Positions 8,901 to 41,830 of a DNA stretch of 60,000 nt are shown piece after piece. The notes under the pieces are model-generated. The model searched no databases, had not been told where the DNA came from, and worked only from the letters and a program-made list of their open reading frames with translations. A program made the translations under genes and the position numbers. Source of the DNA: Lineus longissimus (taxonomy: Eukaryota > Nemertea > Pilidiophora > Heteronemertea > Lineidae); the NCBI RefSeq assembly GCF_910592395.1, contig NC_088314.1, forward strand, positions 3,908,001 to 3,968,000, in the 5' to 3' direction. Every line of letters starts with the position of its first letter. The stretch's first letter is position 1.

Positions 8901-8904
8901 TCGT

Positions 8905-8975
8905 TAGCGCAAGGGTTCAGTTCACCTGACTTAAGGAGTCAACCAGGCTTCGATCCTTGGCAGCAGGTATGTGAA
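8905..8975 (+). mobile_element. tRNA-like SINE head (degraded)
   Basis: On the plus strand a pol III A box-like run (TTAGCGCAAGGGT) is followed 36-40 nt later by a B box-like GGCTTCGATCC. This is the layout of a tRNA-derived SINE promoter. The cloverleaf is not intact, so a functional tRNA gene is unlikely. I could not see target-site duplications. Confidence 0.4.
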
Positions 8976-9229
8976 TTAAAGCTGGATTAACTCCTTTGCT
9001 AGACGTGGGCGATCTGCATGTAAAGGGAGAGGGATGCCTCAACATATGAATAGCCTCAGGTTCTTCTTCTGTTGGTTGTACATTTGACCAATAATAGATT
9101 TGTGATTTTACAAGAATGAGCCATGCACTGGATATTTCGTATGAAAACGTATTTTGTCTGCTTACACTATGACATCTTTCGGACCAAGGCAGGGGCGATA
9201 GAGTTCGTAAAGTTTGTGTTCAGGTGTTT

Positions 9230-9408
9230 TCTTCACGATAATAATGATTATGATAATGATATCAATAATAATGATAATAATTTTAATTCTGAATAAATTA
9301 CAACAAATCGAAGAGAAAAAAAGAGAAAAATTTAGTGGAATCAGGGAGAGTCGAACCTGTGACCACCAGTGCGATGGTCCAGCATTATAACCATTAAACC
9401 ACCAAGTC
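9230..9408 (-). mobile_element. tRNA-derived SINE or tRNA pseudogene
   Basis: The minus strand reads a tRNA-like head: A box TGGTTTAATGG, then B box GGTTCGACTC with normal spacing (about 9334-9408). The acceptor stem does not pair and the T-stem has extra bases, so it is not an intact tRNA gene. It is followed by an AT-rich tail ending in an ATT/ATC microsatellite (about 9239-9290), as SINE bodies often are. Confidence 0.5.
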
Positions 9409-12400
9409 CTTTTGTTTGGTTGAGTATTTTTTTCACGTTTCATAGCCAGTTCATAGTCATTTTAGTTCAAGGTTATATCACTAATTTTTAAATCTGCTAT
9501 ATATTTTGATTAGAAACTTCCTTATTGAGACAGGGATAACATTCGCCTGCATCCTGCAGTGACTAATAACCACACAATATAATTGGATGCGAATAGAAAA
9601 ATAGATTTTTCTCCACAAATTTGATTGTGTGCATAGCAAACAATGACTGATCACTTTAGGAATACTCGTAGGGGCCGTTTAACTGTAATAATTTCATTAA
9701 CACCGAGTAATTCCATGTAACATCATCAACATTTGTTATCGCCGTGGCAGTGATATTCAGCAGACAACTGCATGAATCATTGGGTGGTGTTTTATATCCA
9801 CCCACAGGGAAAGCAGACGACACATAATTGGGATAAACAATGATATTTTACAAGGATTACTTAATCAACAGTTAAGCAAACATTTGTAATGTCATTTCGT
9901 GTTTCGTGGACAGAGTTGGCGTTAAACGCGATCTCGAGATTATGGAGTCAATTATTTTGTTTTATTGCCGATGGAAAATACAACAGCATATTGGATTGCT
10001 GAATGTATCTCGGTATAAAAAACATTTAGCAAAGGGTGTGGTGAGTTTTTAATAAACACATCTATGCAAATATTTTAAAAGTCAACTCAAAGACAATTGA
10101 CATTTCCCTTTACATCTATCTGTCATGTATATAAAACCAATGCAAATTGTATTCTATGGGGAAAAATAAAATGGCATCGTTTTCTACTCTGAAACCGTTG
10201 GAAATAATGATGATCACCTTCGCTCAATAACAAAGCCACCTGCCAGAAATCCTCAAGAAAAGCAATGGAAGCATAAAACTCGAGTTGAAGGGACATCCAT
10301 TTTATGACATCACCTAACATGTCGACTGCTGCTGTTCCGGATTCAAACGTCACAAGAAACAATATGGCACCGAGTCAGACTGTGATGATTCCTGGCATTG
10401 TCCATCTATCTATAGGTCTCGTTGTCCGATTACATAAAAACTCCGCCTCACTGATCCCCAAAAGACCTAGTTGTCTGGCTCAGTTTGACCCCTGAATATT
10501 TGTTTATCTAAATACCCCGAATTGAAAATCACTGTCATCCTAGGACCATAATAACAGCAGTTAGTTGAGTGAAAAATTGTTGCTTTTATGCACTGGCGAC
10601 TCCGTCCGGAATTCCGCCTAGGGCAATTTTCGGGTCTCGTAATTCAGCCAATCACAGGAGGTCGACAGCGGTAATTGCGGGCTTGTTATCAGGCCAGTGT
10701 CAACAGGCGTCGGCTGGCTGCTGGTGCTACGTTTCTTTTTCTTATGTTGTAATATGACAAAAGATTGTGAAAAGTCAAATGATAGAATGGACCATTCGGG
10801 CGCCCACCTCATCATTTGGAAAGGTTGATGCGTTGCTGAAATCTTTGAAGTTTTTTTAGAAGCGCCTATGTATATCGTCAGCTGTTGTCAACCTGGAAAA
10901 AGGCCTCCGAATTAAAAGGTCGTACATGTACATACCCATTTGAACAACAACTGTAACGCACTTACACAATATCAGCAATATACAAGAACCCATACTCGTT
11001 TTGACCCGCAGGCCCTTACATGCATGTTTTGGAACCAATTGCTTTGGTCGTTGCATATTTTCTTCTCTGCACCTATTGTTTTGAAACATCAGGATTGCTT
11101 TCTCCGTATCTAGACAATTTGAAATGTGGTAAGCTTCTTGAAAAATATTGTTATTTTCAACATTCCGGGCCGTTTTCAAATTGCCTGTCGAATTGGTTCA
11201 TAGCAAAAAAAATGGAAATTATCGTGTTCGCGGAACATTGAAAACACTTACAACTTTTATTTAGTGTCTGTTCTTACAGATCCATGACGGCCTGGAATTC
11301 ATCCTATTGTCTAATAAAGTGTCCCAATCACAGTAACCTGAATAAGCAACATGACACCTTGTCGCGAAATATGATATCAGACCTAGCAATAATACGTTAA
11401 ATGATACATCTGGCTCGTGTAACGGGTTGCCGATTTAACAAGAAAAACACTCCCACCTTCCATAGTTTCACACTTTCTGCAGAGTTTCAACAGAAATTAA
11501 CTAGTTTCTGACCTTTGTCTTTTGTGGTTATCGATCCACTATCTTCATGTAAAAAACACGTTGCCACACATAAGTCTCGGTTTTGTGTACCTCGCTCCCG
11601 TTTGAATAAGCCATGGCGATGCCATAACCTTGAAGATCCTTGAAGGTCAAGACAAAATGCAGAATATCAGAACCATATTCAACTGAAAGATTCTCTGCCC
11701 GATATACAATGTATGCTTAAGTATAGTTTTTCTTTAAAATTAAGATTACGTGAGATGGGTGCAAAAGGCTATAGTATACCAGGCTTGAGACTCAGACGGC
11801 CCAGAAAAACTGGTCGAAGTGACCCTGCCCAACTCTAAAGCCTAGGGGCATCGGTAAGCCATCGCAACCAATGATAAAACAACATGCACAATCTTGGTAT
11901 CGAATGTTTCACTCCGATGGAAACCGATGTTAGAAGAAAGTTTGTTGGGGGCCGTCTGCGTCAAGCAAGGATCGGATCTCAGCAAACCAGCCGACTTTGG
12001 CAGATAATATGATAATTGCAGACAGATAATGTAGCTATTGCACCGCTCGGCGCCGGTTAATGCGGCGTTGGACCGTTAATAGAGCGGGCAACAATGTCAC
12101 TCTTTGTTGCCGCCACGACCAGTGAAGACAACTATTCTTTCTGACCAGCAGCCCGAGCTTTTCTTGATGGATCTTAATTCCGTTGAAATGCGCCACAGAA
12201 ATCTTTGTCTCATAAAAAGCCATGAAATTTCATGCAGTGTATTGACAGTTACTTCACGTCATTATGACTTTACCCCACCTGTTTGCTAATATCGAAAGTC
12301 GTTACAATTTCTATCCAGTTTCCTTATAGTACATCATCTTTAACCTAGACTCGATAAGAGATACCGATTTTACGGAAATCTAACTTAGACAATAACAGAA

Positions 12401-12758
12401 TCAAAAGTGTAACGAAGTAATGGACTGCGTATGCACAGCAAAATTCCTCCTGCTACTTAGTGAGCAAGAGCTGGTATTGCTCCTTGGCAGATAAAGGATA
12501 GGGCTGTTCATCGTCATCGACTGGGTGTAGCAATCAAGGGCAAGTTTTATCTGGCTGTGAAATCGTCAGGACCAAAGCTAATTTTCACAATCATGAGATT
12601 CAGCCCCACATCGTTCTAGAGGTCCTCGTCTTCCATCAGTCACAAACAGACAACTATCGACCAACAGAGAAACCAGCTTGTTTAGCAAGGTGGCGATGAC
12701 AACTGAAGTGTAGAAATAAACTGGCTGATCGTGTGAAAATGAACTTTATGATCGCTTT
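9409..12758. other. Intergenic stretch, no gene seen
   Basis: No open frame here has recognisable domains or exon-like splice sites joining to a neighbour. One TACATGTA lies near 10924. Confidence 0.45.
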
Positions 12759-12794
12759 GTCGTCTGCCTTTGCTCTGTCGTCTGCCTTTGCTCA
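12759..12794. repeat. Tandem 18-bp duplication
   Basis: GTCGTCTGCCTTTGCTCT is followed at once by the same 18 bases with one change at the last position. It is a recent two-copy duplication. Confidence 0.85.
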
Positions 12795-14016
12795 CATAGT
12801 GTATTCTGAACGTCACATTCCGGATTCTGTAAGAACACTTCACACTCAGTGGCCACTTAGCCAAGGCCCTGAATATCAGGCGGGCGAGGTAGGGACCGAA
12901 CAACTGTAAAACATTTTGGACATACTGACAAATAATAAAAATTAAATTGATGCAAATGTAGTTATAAATGTATTTTATTGATACGGAGCACAAGTTTACC
13001 ACCAATAAATCACTTATATACAAATAATATTAATATTCTCCATATCACATTGATATGACATACCACCAATTCTGTAACGTGACAGATTTCATTCATTTGT
13101 ATAAAAAAAACCCATTTTGGGGATTCCTTACACCAGGTAACCACCTGACCAAACTAGACGTTAAATTATTATGTACAGAATGGACACAGCTAAATATAGC
13201 ACATGGTAAAACATTACAAATAGATAAGAATCGTTTCAAGACTGAACGAAGGACAACGCTAAATTCTTCTGTAACGACCACGGATGTTGATCTACAGAAA
13301 AATCAACGGTGCCGCCAACACCGAAATCGTTTAAATCTTCCTGACGTACGCTCTTACATGTCCTAAAAATGAAGGCCTTTGAACCTTTGAAACACCTAAC
13401 CTTTGAGGCTTTTTCACGCACCTCTTTGAGGTTTTTCATTTCCCATTTTTCATTTACATAGGAACTAGGGGTGCACACCTGTGCCAGCCGAAAACCTTTC
13501 GGAAAGGCGATTTTTTTAAATTCAGAGTGTGATACGCTATTTTATTGGCGTCATACTTTCAGTCTTTATACGTTTCTTGAATTATTTACATATATGTCTA
13601 ATACTTGTCAAGATATGAAGACTAGCTTCAGCCATCGTCATGGATTTCTCTAGTGCAAAAACAACATCGTCCCTGTATTCACTGCCTGCTGGATAAAGAA
13701 CATATACCGCCAAGGCTGGGTTTACAAAGAGCTCGTGTTGAATTCTCCAATACAAGAACGACCCGCGACAAGTGACAACGTAAACTGTGTGTAAACCCAT
13801 GCTGTTGTTTTTTTTTATTTGACTAAAATGTTGACTGAAAAATTGTCTACCGTTATCTTTTATAGTCGAAGAATTGGAATGTTTGGTAAATCTAAAATGC
13901 CATTTTCATTTGGAAATGTTAAAGCTTTTTGCGCTTGAGATGACTTGGTATGGCCAAAGATAAGCAAAAAACCGTCGCAAAAGTTAGGAAGACAGAGACT
14001 GAACTACGGTTAAAAA
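12795..14016. other. Intergenic stretch downstream of GATA2/3
   Basis: AT-rich, with no supported gene. A longer GATA2/3 3' UTR could extend into it: further minus-strand AATAAA signals occur near 13815 and in other places. Confidence 0.35.
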
Positions 14017-14022
14017 TTTATT
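14017..14022 (-). terminator. GATA2/3: Candidate polyadenylation signal of GATA2/3
   Basis: TTTATT on plus is AATAAA on minus. By eye it is the first canonical signal after the GATA stop codon, giving a 3' UTR of about 0.97 kb. ATTAAA variants lie closer, at about 14178 and 14520. Confidence 0.3.
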
Positions 14023-14989
14023 CCAAATGTGAAAAATAACACTTTTAGTATTTCTCATTTAACCAAATTTTGTCGAAATGTAAAAAATCGCACTTTTGAA
14101 CTCAACCGACCACTCTGGGGGCGAACTCCCAGAATAAAAAAAAGTTCAAATTCTCATCAAGAAGCGTTCTCTCTGAATTTAATAAGGTGTGGTATTCTAA
14201 GTACAGGGGTATGATAAAATGAAACAGAGACAGGAAGAGAACTATATACGGCAGTGATAAACCATGACCTGTAGTATAGTGTCGCAAAGTGACTACAGCG
14301 ATAGTTACCCAATAGCGGGCCTAATAGGGACTGCTTTGGACAGAGCGCCAGTCATGCCAGTATTACTGATGTGGTCGATTCTGTCAAGTACGACAGGTCA
14401 TCCTCGATTAAATCGGTGATGTGCATCAGATTTTCGATCAAATGAAATGAAAATGATACTACGGCATTAACCGAAATGCCATACAAATGTATTCAACTAC
14501 ATGTATGACTCCAAAAAAATTTAATACATGTATATGCATGTACAACAAAACGATCCCACTCAGTGTATGAGCATACATGTACGATAATGAAATGAACACA
14601 AATGGTAACTTTTTAGTATTGGTCCAGTCAATAAACTGATCGAGGCAAACCCCTTGCACAGTCAGGCAAATGTTATGAATATTGATGAAGTCCAGTGAAA
14701 AAAAAACACTGGACATTGAATAAAAATATCTTATAACGCCTCACACCCAAGTGTTGAATGATATTAGCAAATCTACACGTGCTAAAACTGAGTTACAGAG
14801 TTGTCACAAAGAATGGGGAATAAGTAATGACATTCCTTGAAACACGTCATTATTTCAAGATCAAAATGTCGTCACTCTATGGTAGAAACGTCAACATTTT
14901 ATGAGTTCCTTTCAAAACTGACCACCATCTTATGAATAAATTATGCAAATATCCGTAGCGGGTTTTAGTGTTCCTTTGACCAACGTCTA
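14023..14989 (-). other. GATA2/3: Probable GATA2/3 3' UTR
   Basis: Non-coding and AT-rich, directly after the GATA stop. It holds three TACATGTA words within about 80 bp (near 14500, 14525 and 14573). The minus-strand open frame at 14459-14716 has no domain. Confidence 0.4.
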
Positions 14990-36428
<21,439 letters not shown>

Positions 36429-36499
36429 ATCAGTTTAGTAATCTCCTACTGCGTGAAATCACGAATATAAATCGTTGTCAGCGGGGTTATCTGGTTTAT
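36429..36499 (-). other. GATA2/3: Probable GATA2/3 5' UTR up to a splice acceptor
   Basis: A good acceptor (GTGTTGTTTCAG on minus, AG at plus 36500-36501) lies 71 nt upstream of the ATG. This suggests at least one non-coding first exon further right. No transcript confirms it. Confidence 0.4.
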
Positions 36500-36960
36500 C
36501 TGAAACAACACAACACATACACCCTTGTTACTCACTATGAAACATAGAAAACATAAATGAAAAAGTCATAACATTGCATGAAAGCCAGACCATCAATGTA
36601 ATCATAGGCGTAGATTAAAATGTAGATATCTAGATATTTCACAATTGTTGGGTGAGAATATTGTCGAGACAGGCTACCTGAATGTGTGATGGTCAGATAA
36701 GGACTAGCATGAATAAAGAACATGTGCCCTTTTATCAGCCAGCGAAGTTCAAGCAGAAATGATCAGATGACCTAGCCACGTGCTAAAGTTTACATTGGAG
36801 CAATGAATGAATAACCCAACCTGAAATTCCTAGAAGTCAAGATGTCGATTTTATTCCTGAGTAAAAGGCAAATGATGAGATTTTAACCGTTAGAATCCGT
36901 CTTTATCCAGACTTGTCTGAATCCTGTCCCATAAGTTTGTAAGTTAGCCTTGCAAAGGTG
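36500..36960. other. Non-coding stretch, possible 5' UTR intron
   Basis: AT-rich, with no coding exon recognised. If the acceptor at 36500 is used, this would be a 5' UTR intron of GATA2/3. Confidence 0.3.
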
Positions 36961-37135
36961 TTTGTGCGATTCCCCGTTTCGGCACATAATTCTACCCCTG
37001 GCGCCAGCCTGCTGGCTGGCGCAGACAGAGCTGGCGCGACGAACGCATTATAGCCAATCGACGTGCTCGTTACAACGACCGGATTGATACAATGGCGGCG
37101 CCATTCTTGTAAGCTCCGCCTTGATTGGTCGCCTT
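36961..37135 (-). promoter_or_regulatory. GATA2/3: Candidate GATA2/3 promoter (CCAAT, YY1, GC-rich hairpin)
   Basis: A GC-rich block about 0.55-0.7 kb upstream of the GATA start. It holds CCAAT (37054-37058), a double YY1-like ATGGCGGC with inverted GCCATT (about 37091-37105), a second inverted CCAAT (ATTGG, 37124-37128), and a 9-bp hairpin (37001-37022). The density of proximal promoter motifs in an otherwise AT-rich region is the only evidence. Confidence 0.4.
37001..37022. repeat. GC-rich hairpin, 9-bp perfect arms
   Basis: GCGCCAGCC (37001-37009) and GGCTGGCGC (37014-37022) pair exactly around TGCT. It lies at the left edge of the candidate promoter block. A further CTGGCGCG lies 9 bp to the right. 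Confidence 0.7.
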
Positions 37136-40100
37136 CAATACACTTGATGATTCGCTAATTAGGGTCTTGTCAATCACGGCTCTCTATGGATAAACTATCG
37201 GACTATCGGAGTTTGTTGATGAGTGACTTCATGACTGAATAACTCAACAAAACAGAACGGAACTTCTGTGAATATGTCGTGTATTTATTGATCACTTGGC
37301 CGGTAGTGGCGTTCAAACACAGATGCTCAGTAAAGCGACTAAGCTGCTTCGGAATCTGCGATGGAATCGACTCATCATTACTGATGCACGAAAGATACAT
37401 TCACTATGCAAAAGAAATTCATTCTCCTCAGAGATTTTAGTGTCAGTCATTCAGTGGCGCTTCGCTTACTGAAAGATAAGATTTTGATTCGCAAAAAACA
37501 CGTTTTGTAAGAATGAAAGGTCGCTTTCGCATCTAATCACTAAAGTTATCACAGAAGGTGAGAGTATGCTACCACAGAGATGATACTGACTTATCTAATA
37601 GTTTCTGACATTGTTTACTTTGCAATTTTATGTCCATCAGTGGCGCTGTCGACATAACCGACACAAAACTGAACGAAAACAGTATGGCAGTAATGGCCGA
37701 TACATTACCGATTATGAAGTTAAGATAGCAACTTTGAAGTTGGCGAAGGAATGCATAGAAAAGATACACAGAAAAAAATCGATGTCATCACATAGACCTA
37801 TTAATAATCAGGTTGAATGATACCGACTCAAGCTCAAGAAACTAAACAACTATGTACATTTGATATATCAACACTTCAGTTGTTCCCATCTCTTGTGTTT
37901 ACTTCTTTTTTTTGCACTTAATGCTCTTTAGGTCGTGGAACTGAATGGGAGTTTCATGAACAAGTGGAAGCCAAACACTGAGTGACCTCACAACAGGCTT
38001 CAGGCTCCGGCAGACGACACAATGTGACACTCACAGATGATGTTTACTTTTGCTATTAACATTATGAAGGAGGTGTCAATGGGCTCTCCACGCGTCACTA
38101 ATAAGGCAAACTATGTAAATGTTGAGATCTTTATCCAAATGCAGTGAAACCTCTCACCCATACATCTCTCTATTGACAATCTATTGTGCGCGGCAAAGGA
38201 TCGAGAAGGCAACTATCAAGTAAAACCAACCGCAATATTTTGAGCCTATTTTCCATGTTCACTGAAGATCCACTTGACATCGCAGCCATCCGCGGAGAAG
38301 AGGCTCTTGAGTTTGGGTTTGTTGCCCCTGTATGACAAGGCTACATATGTTTATGAGCCGCTGCAAGGTTCCCTGCTGTGATGGTAAATGAGGCCAGAAA
38401 CTCAACCGCGGATTTCGATGGGCAACAGTATGGGACACTGCGACGCCGGGTCGCGGTGCCGCGAGGCAATTGCCAGCCTCATTCCCACTATCACACCGAG
38501 CATGCATTCTTCATACCAAAGTATGCATTGTCAATCCCTGGGTACGCTTCAGCATCTATCCAGGGGGTACCTTTTTGATGCGGGGACGTGAAATTGCGTT
38601 CCTTGGTTAACGGATAGGGAATAATAGGGTCGATTTGGTAACCAGGAAAAGACAGACCAAATGGCACGCGGCGATTTCGGATCTAATTGCTTGCGAATGA
38701 TGCTTTGTTTATGCACCATTGTTGAAATATTTTGAAAATGTGGTTGAATGCATGGACAAGTGCTGTCTCAAATTATTTCATTTTCAGCACAATTAAAAGA
38801 AGCGTAGACTGAGTTTCAGATTTTTTTCATTTTGGGTTGTTTGGTATTTTCTTTTTAATCTTATATCTCTACGGGATATAAAAATGTGTTTTTATTCGAG
38901 TTTATAACATTTTTATGCTGACGCTTGCACAGTCGACGCTCACTGGCGCGCAAGACTAATAATCTCAAAATATCGTCAACTGTATCAAATCAATTACAAT
39001 CACGGAGCTGTTATAAAGTTGGGGATCGGACACATAAGCATAAATCGGATCAGCGCAATATGATATCATAACTGAATGACGACTAAAATTGTATGCCTAC
39101 AAAACATTCATATTAATTTTACACGGATAATATTCCTCCTAACCACGGATCATCTCCTTGAAGCACTGAACCTTATCGGCGGTTGTCACTGAATATTCCT
39201 ATAATGGTAATCGACGGTGATATTTGGAAAGTTAACATTTTATTTGGAGAGATGGATAGATATTGCACAGGAGACAAAGCCCACAGCCCTCATCCCACGA
39301 AAGTGGAAAGTACACGATTGCCATCTGTGATCGAACTGAGGAACTGGAATCATTTGGTGAGATAGTCAGTTTAACATTTCAACAACAGGGGACACTACCT
39401 GCAAAACTGACTCGAAAGTGGCTTAAGATTTAGGTTATTACACACACAGAGATACCTTAATTGTGTGAATATGAAGATCGATAGAAATGCCTGCTGTGGG
39501 GGGCGCCAACTTTCAGAGAATAATGAGAGAATATAATAAGCTATCTTCACAATATTGACTGACAGAAACGACATTCAATTTCTCATATTCAGTTTCGGCG
39601 AAAAATCTGTCTGAAATGAGGCGGCGGGGGGGGGGGGGTGATTTTGATCACGATTTGCTTGGATTTTCATCGTATAATTCATGCTTGATTTTTTAGATGT
39701 TTCTTCTGTGATGCTGTGTATGATGATTTGTACGACGTTGCCTTCAAGAAACTTACATTTTCCACAAATGCGCTTTTGTGGGCAGCCTCTTCAGTTTCTT
39801 AAGTGGGCCTTGTCATACCCTCCAGACCACTTAAATCATATGCGGACTGGATATCTGCCTAAAGACGCTGAAAGAAAAGGCGACTCTTCGGTAATATGCG
39901 CGCACAATGAGCTCTCATGCTGCAATGAGTGCGCCCTAATCCCTCTCTAGACGGGGACATCTTAAGTCATTTACGTCCGCCGCTCAGCGAGGAGATTCTG
40001 ACAGCATTACTGCAATAAAATCTACATTACCGCTTTTTATATAGACACGATCCTCGAGGGATCATTTATTAATAAGCCATGGTGCCAACTCGGACAAATT

Positions 40101-41467
40101 GGGAGGAGCCACAGAATCCCCCGAGATAGGTTTTCGCGCCTGGATGCTTTTCCTCTAAACTATGTGAAATTGATGCTCCGTCCTGGGATAGGGTCCCTTT
40201 TGAATGCCCTCCTGCGGCATCTGGCCAGGCTTTAAGAACACATCCACTGCCCAGGAATCACTGCCGAAGTGGCCAGTTATCGCGGCATCATCGTCATATT
40301 TTATGCTTTAGTAAACTTTGAAATTTACAGCGTACGCTCGTCGAAATGACCGCCATTGTGGTGGTATTAAGCGATTTTGCACGCGAGTGACTTTGTACAT
40401 TTTTGAAAAAAAGCACTTTGTCTGGTGACACTTGTCCTCCGATGACGAATAGCACTGTGTGGATCAGGCATTGTTTTCTTATGAAGAAATTTTAAGACTT
40501 TGCCCATTTTAAGTAAATGCGTGAAGTGGACTATGAAATCAGCATTACAAGGCTTAACTAGAGAGCTGTCCCGATGTTTGTCTTAAACATACTGGAACAA
40601 AAGCAGGGGGTTGTCACTTTCTCTGCAAATCCTCACGCCACTGTTCCTTCGTAGTGAAATATCTCAAAATTCATAGAAAATATTTTCGAACGGATACTGT
40701 TGAATTGCTTAAATTCTAATCCAAGTTAAAGAACACGTGCAAAGCAAATTGACTTTTACTCTGAGCAGTGATTTGATATTCAAGTTAGTAAAATTATAAC
40801 TACGGTAGTATGTCTCTCGAAACAGAAATACAATGTATAAAGATTTGATATGAAAGAAGATAAGGAAAAAGTCCGACCACAAAATGAAACCGAAGAAACT
40901 ACGATCGAACCAAAAGCTATGGATAATGATTTTTTTCACGATGACTAGAAAGATATAGAAAGAAGAGACCGGTGGTACAAAAAGATACCATATGAACCAG
41001 ACGTATATAAAAAAGCCTAAAAAGAAAGAGGCGATATTTCATGAAAAACAATAAATAAGTAGACGAAGATAAGATGAAAGATGACCAGTAAATGAAAACA
41101 CCAAACATTCTGTCGATATATTGGACTTCATTCAGCCTCACCCATCTGGTGAAGCATTGAACAGTTTGGTCCAGCTTGGCGGAGGTCAGATGGACAAGTG
41201 CTCTTTTGCGCATGAATGAGTCGACCATCTCCCTGGCAGAATACGAACAATCTGGCTGTAGTTTTCTAAGGAATAAGCTGCTTGGCCGTTCCCTGGATAT
41301 GGTCTAGAAGGGTACCACCAGAAGAACCCAGGAATGCAACCCGAAAGGTACTCTTATGAAGAAATAAACTTTAATTTGGTTTCCGTCAAGCTGGACTCTG
41401 TATAAGGACAAGCATTCTTTGATACTATTACCAGAATCGTTCGTTAACATGACTGAGTTTGCTCTTA
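37136..41467. other. Gene-free upstream region, part 1
   Basis: No exon supported by homology or by in-frame splicing. It includes a G13 run (39626-39638). Open frames at 38259-38591 (GC-rich), 39681-39950 and 40917-41228 show no recognisable domain. Confidence 0.5.
39626..39638 (+). repeat. Homopolymer G13
   Basis: Thirteen G in a row after GCGGC. Such runs are unstable and prone to assembly or sequencing length errors. Confidence 0.95.
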
Positions 41468-41830
41468 CCTATAAAATATGTCACTTAGCAAAAGCATTGT
41501 CTATGTTTCCTCGATTCAATAATGATTCGACAAACTTTATCGGGAATCTACCCAAGGAAGTCACTAAGCATGAAATAAGGAGTTAAATATCCATTGAAAA
41601 TGATCAAAATGTTCCAGTTATCAAAAACATTATCTATGTTATTTTAATGCGACAATCAAAACTTACAATTGCTGCCTTGGTTATCTTCAATGATAATAGC
41701 TATGGCAGAAGGTTGCGAAATTGGACCAGTGGGCATGAAATAAGAAGCTAAATGCCCATTGAAATGGTATCAATGTTTAAACCTTATGTAAAAAGTTAAC
41801 TACCCGTTCAAATGACTTTTAGTGTTCTAA
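41468..41830. repeat. Degenerate local tandem repeat (about three copies)
   Basis: GCATGAAATAAG(G/A)AG(T/C)TAAAT followed by CCATTGAAA occurs at about 41568 and again at about 41733, 165 bp apart. A third partial copy (AGTTAACTACCCGTTCAAATG) follows at about 41795. CATTGTCTATGTT near 41495 and CATTATCTATGTT near 41628 also repeat. It looks like an old, decayed duplication. Confidence 0.6.

Noticed and set aside
9334-9408. Functional tRNA gene on the minus strand
   Set aside because: A and B boxes are present, but the acceptor stem does not pair and the T-arm has extra bases. SINE or pseudogene fits better.
40917-41228. Minus-strand 103-codon frame with hydrophobic runs
   Set aside because: Phe/Leu/Tyr-rich translation of AT-rich DNA. 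No signal, family motif or neighbouring exon supports it.
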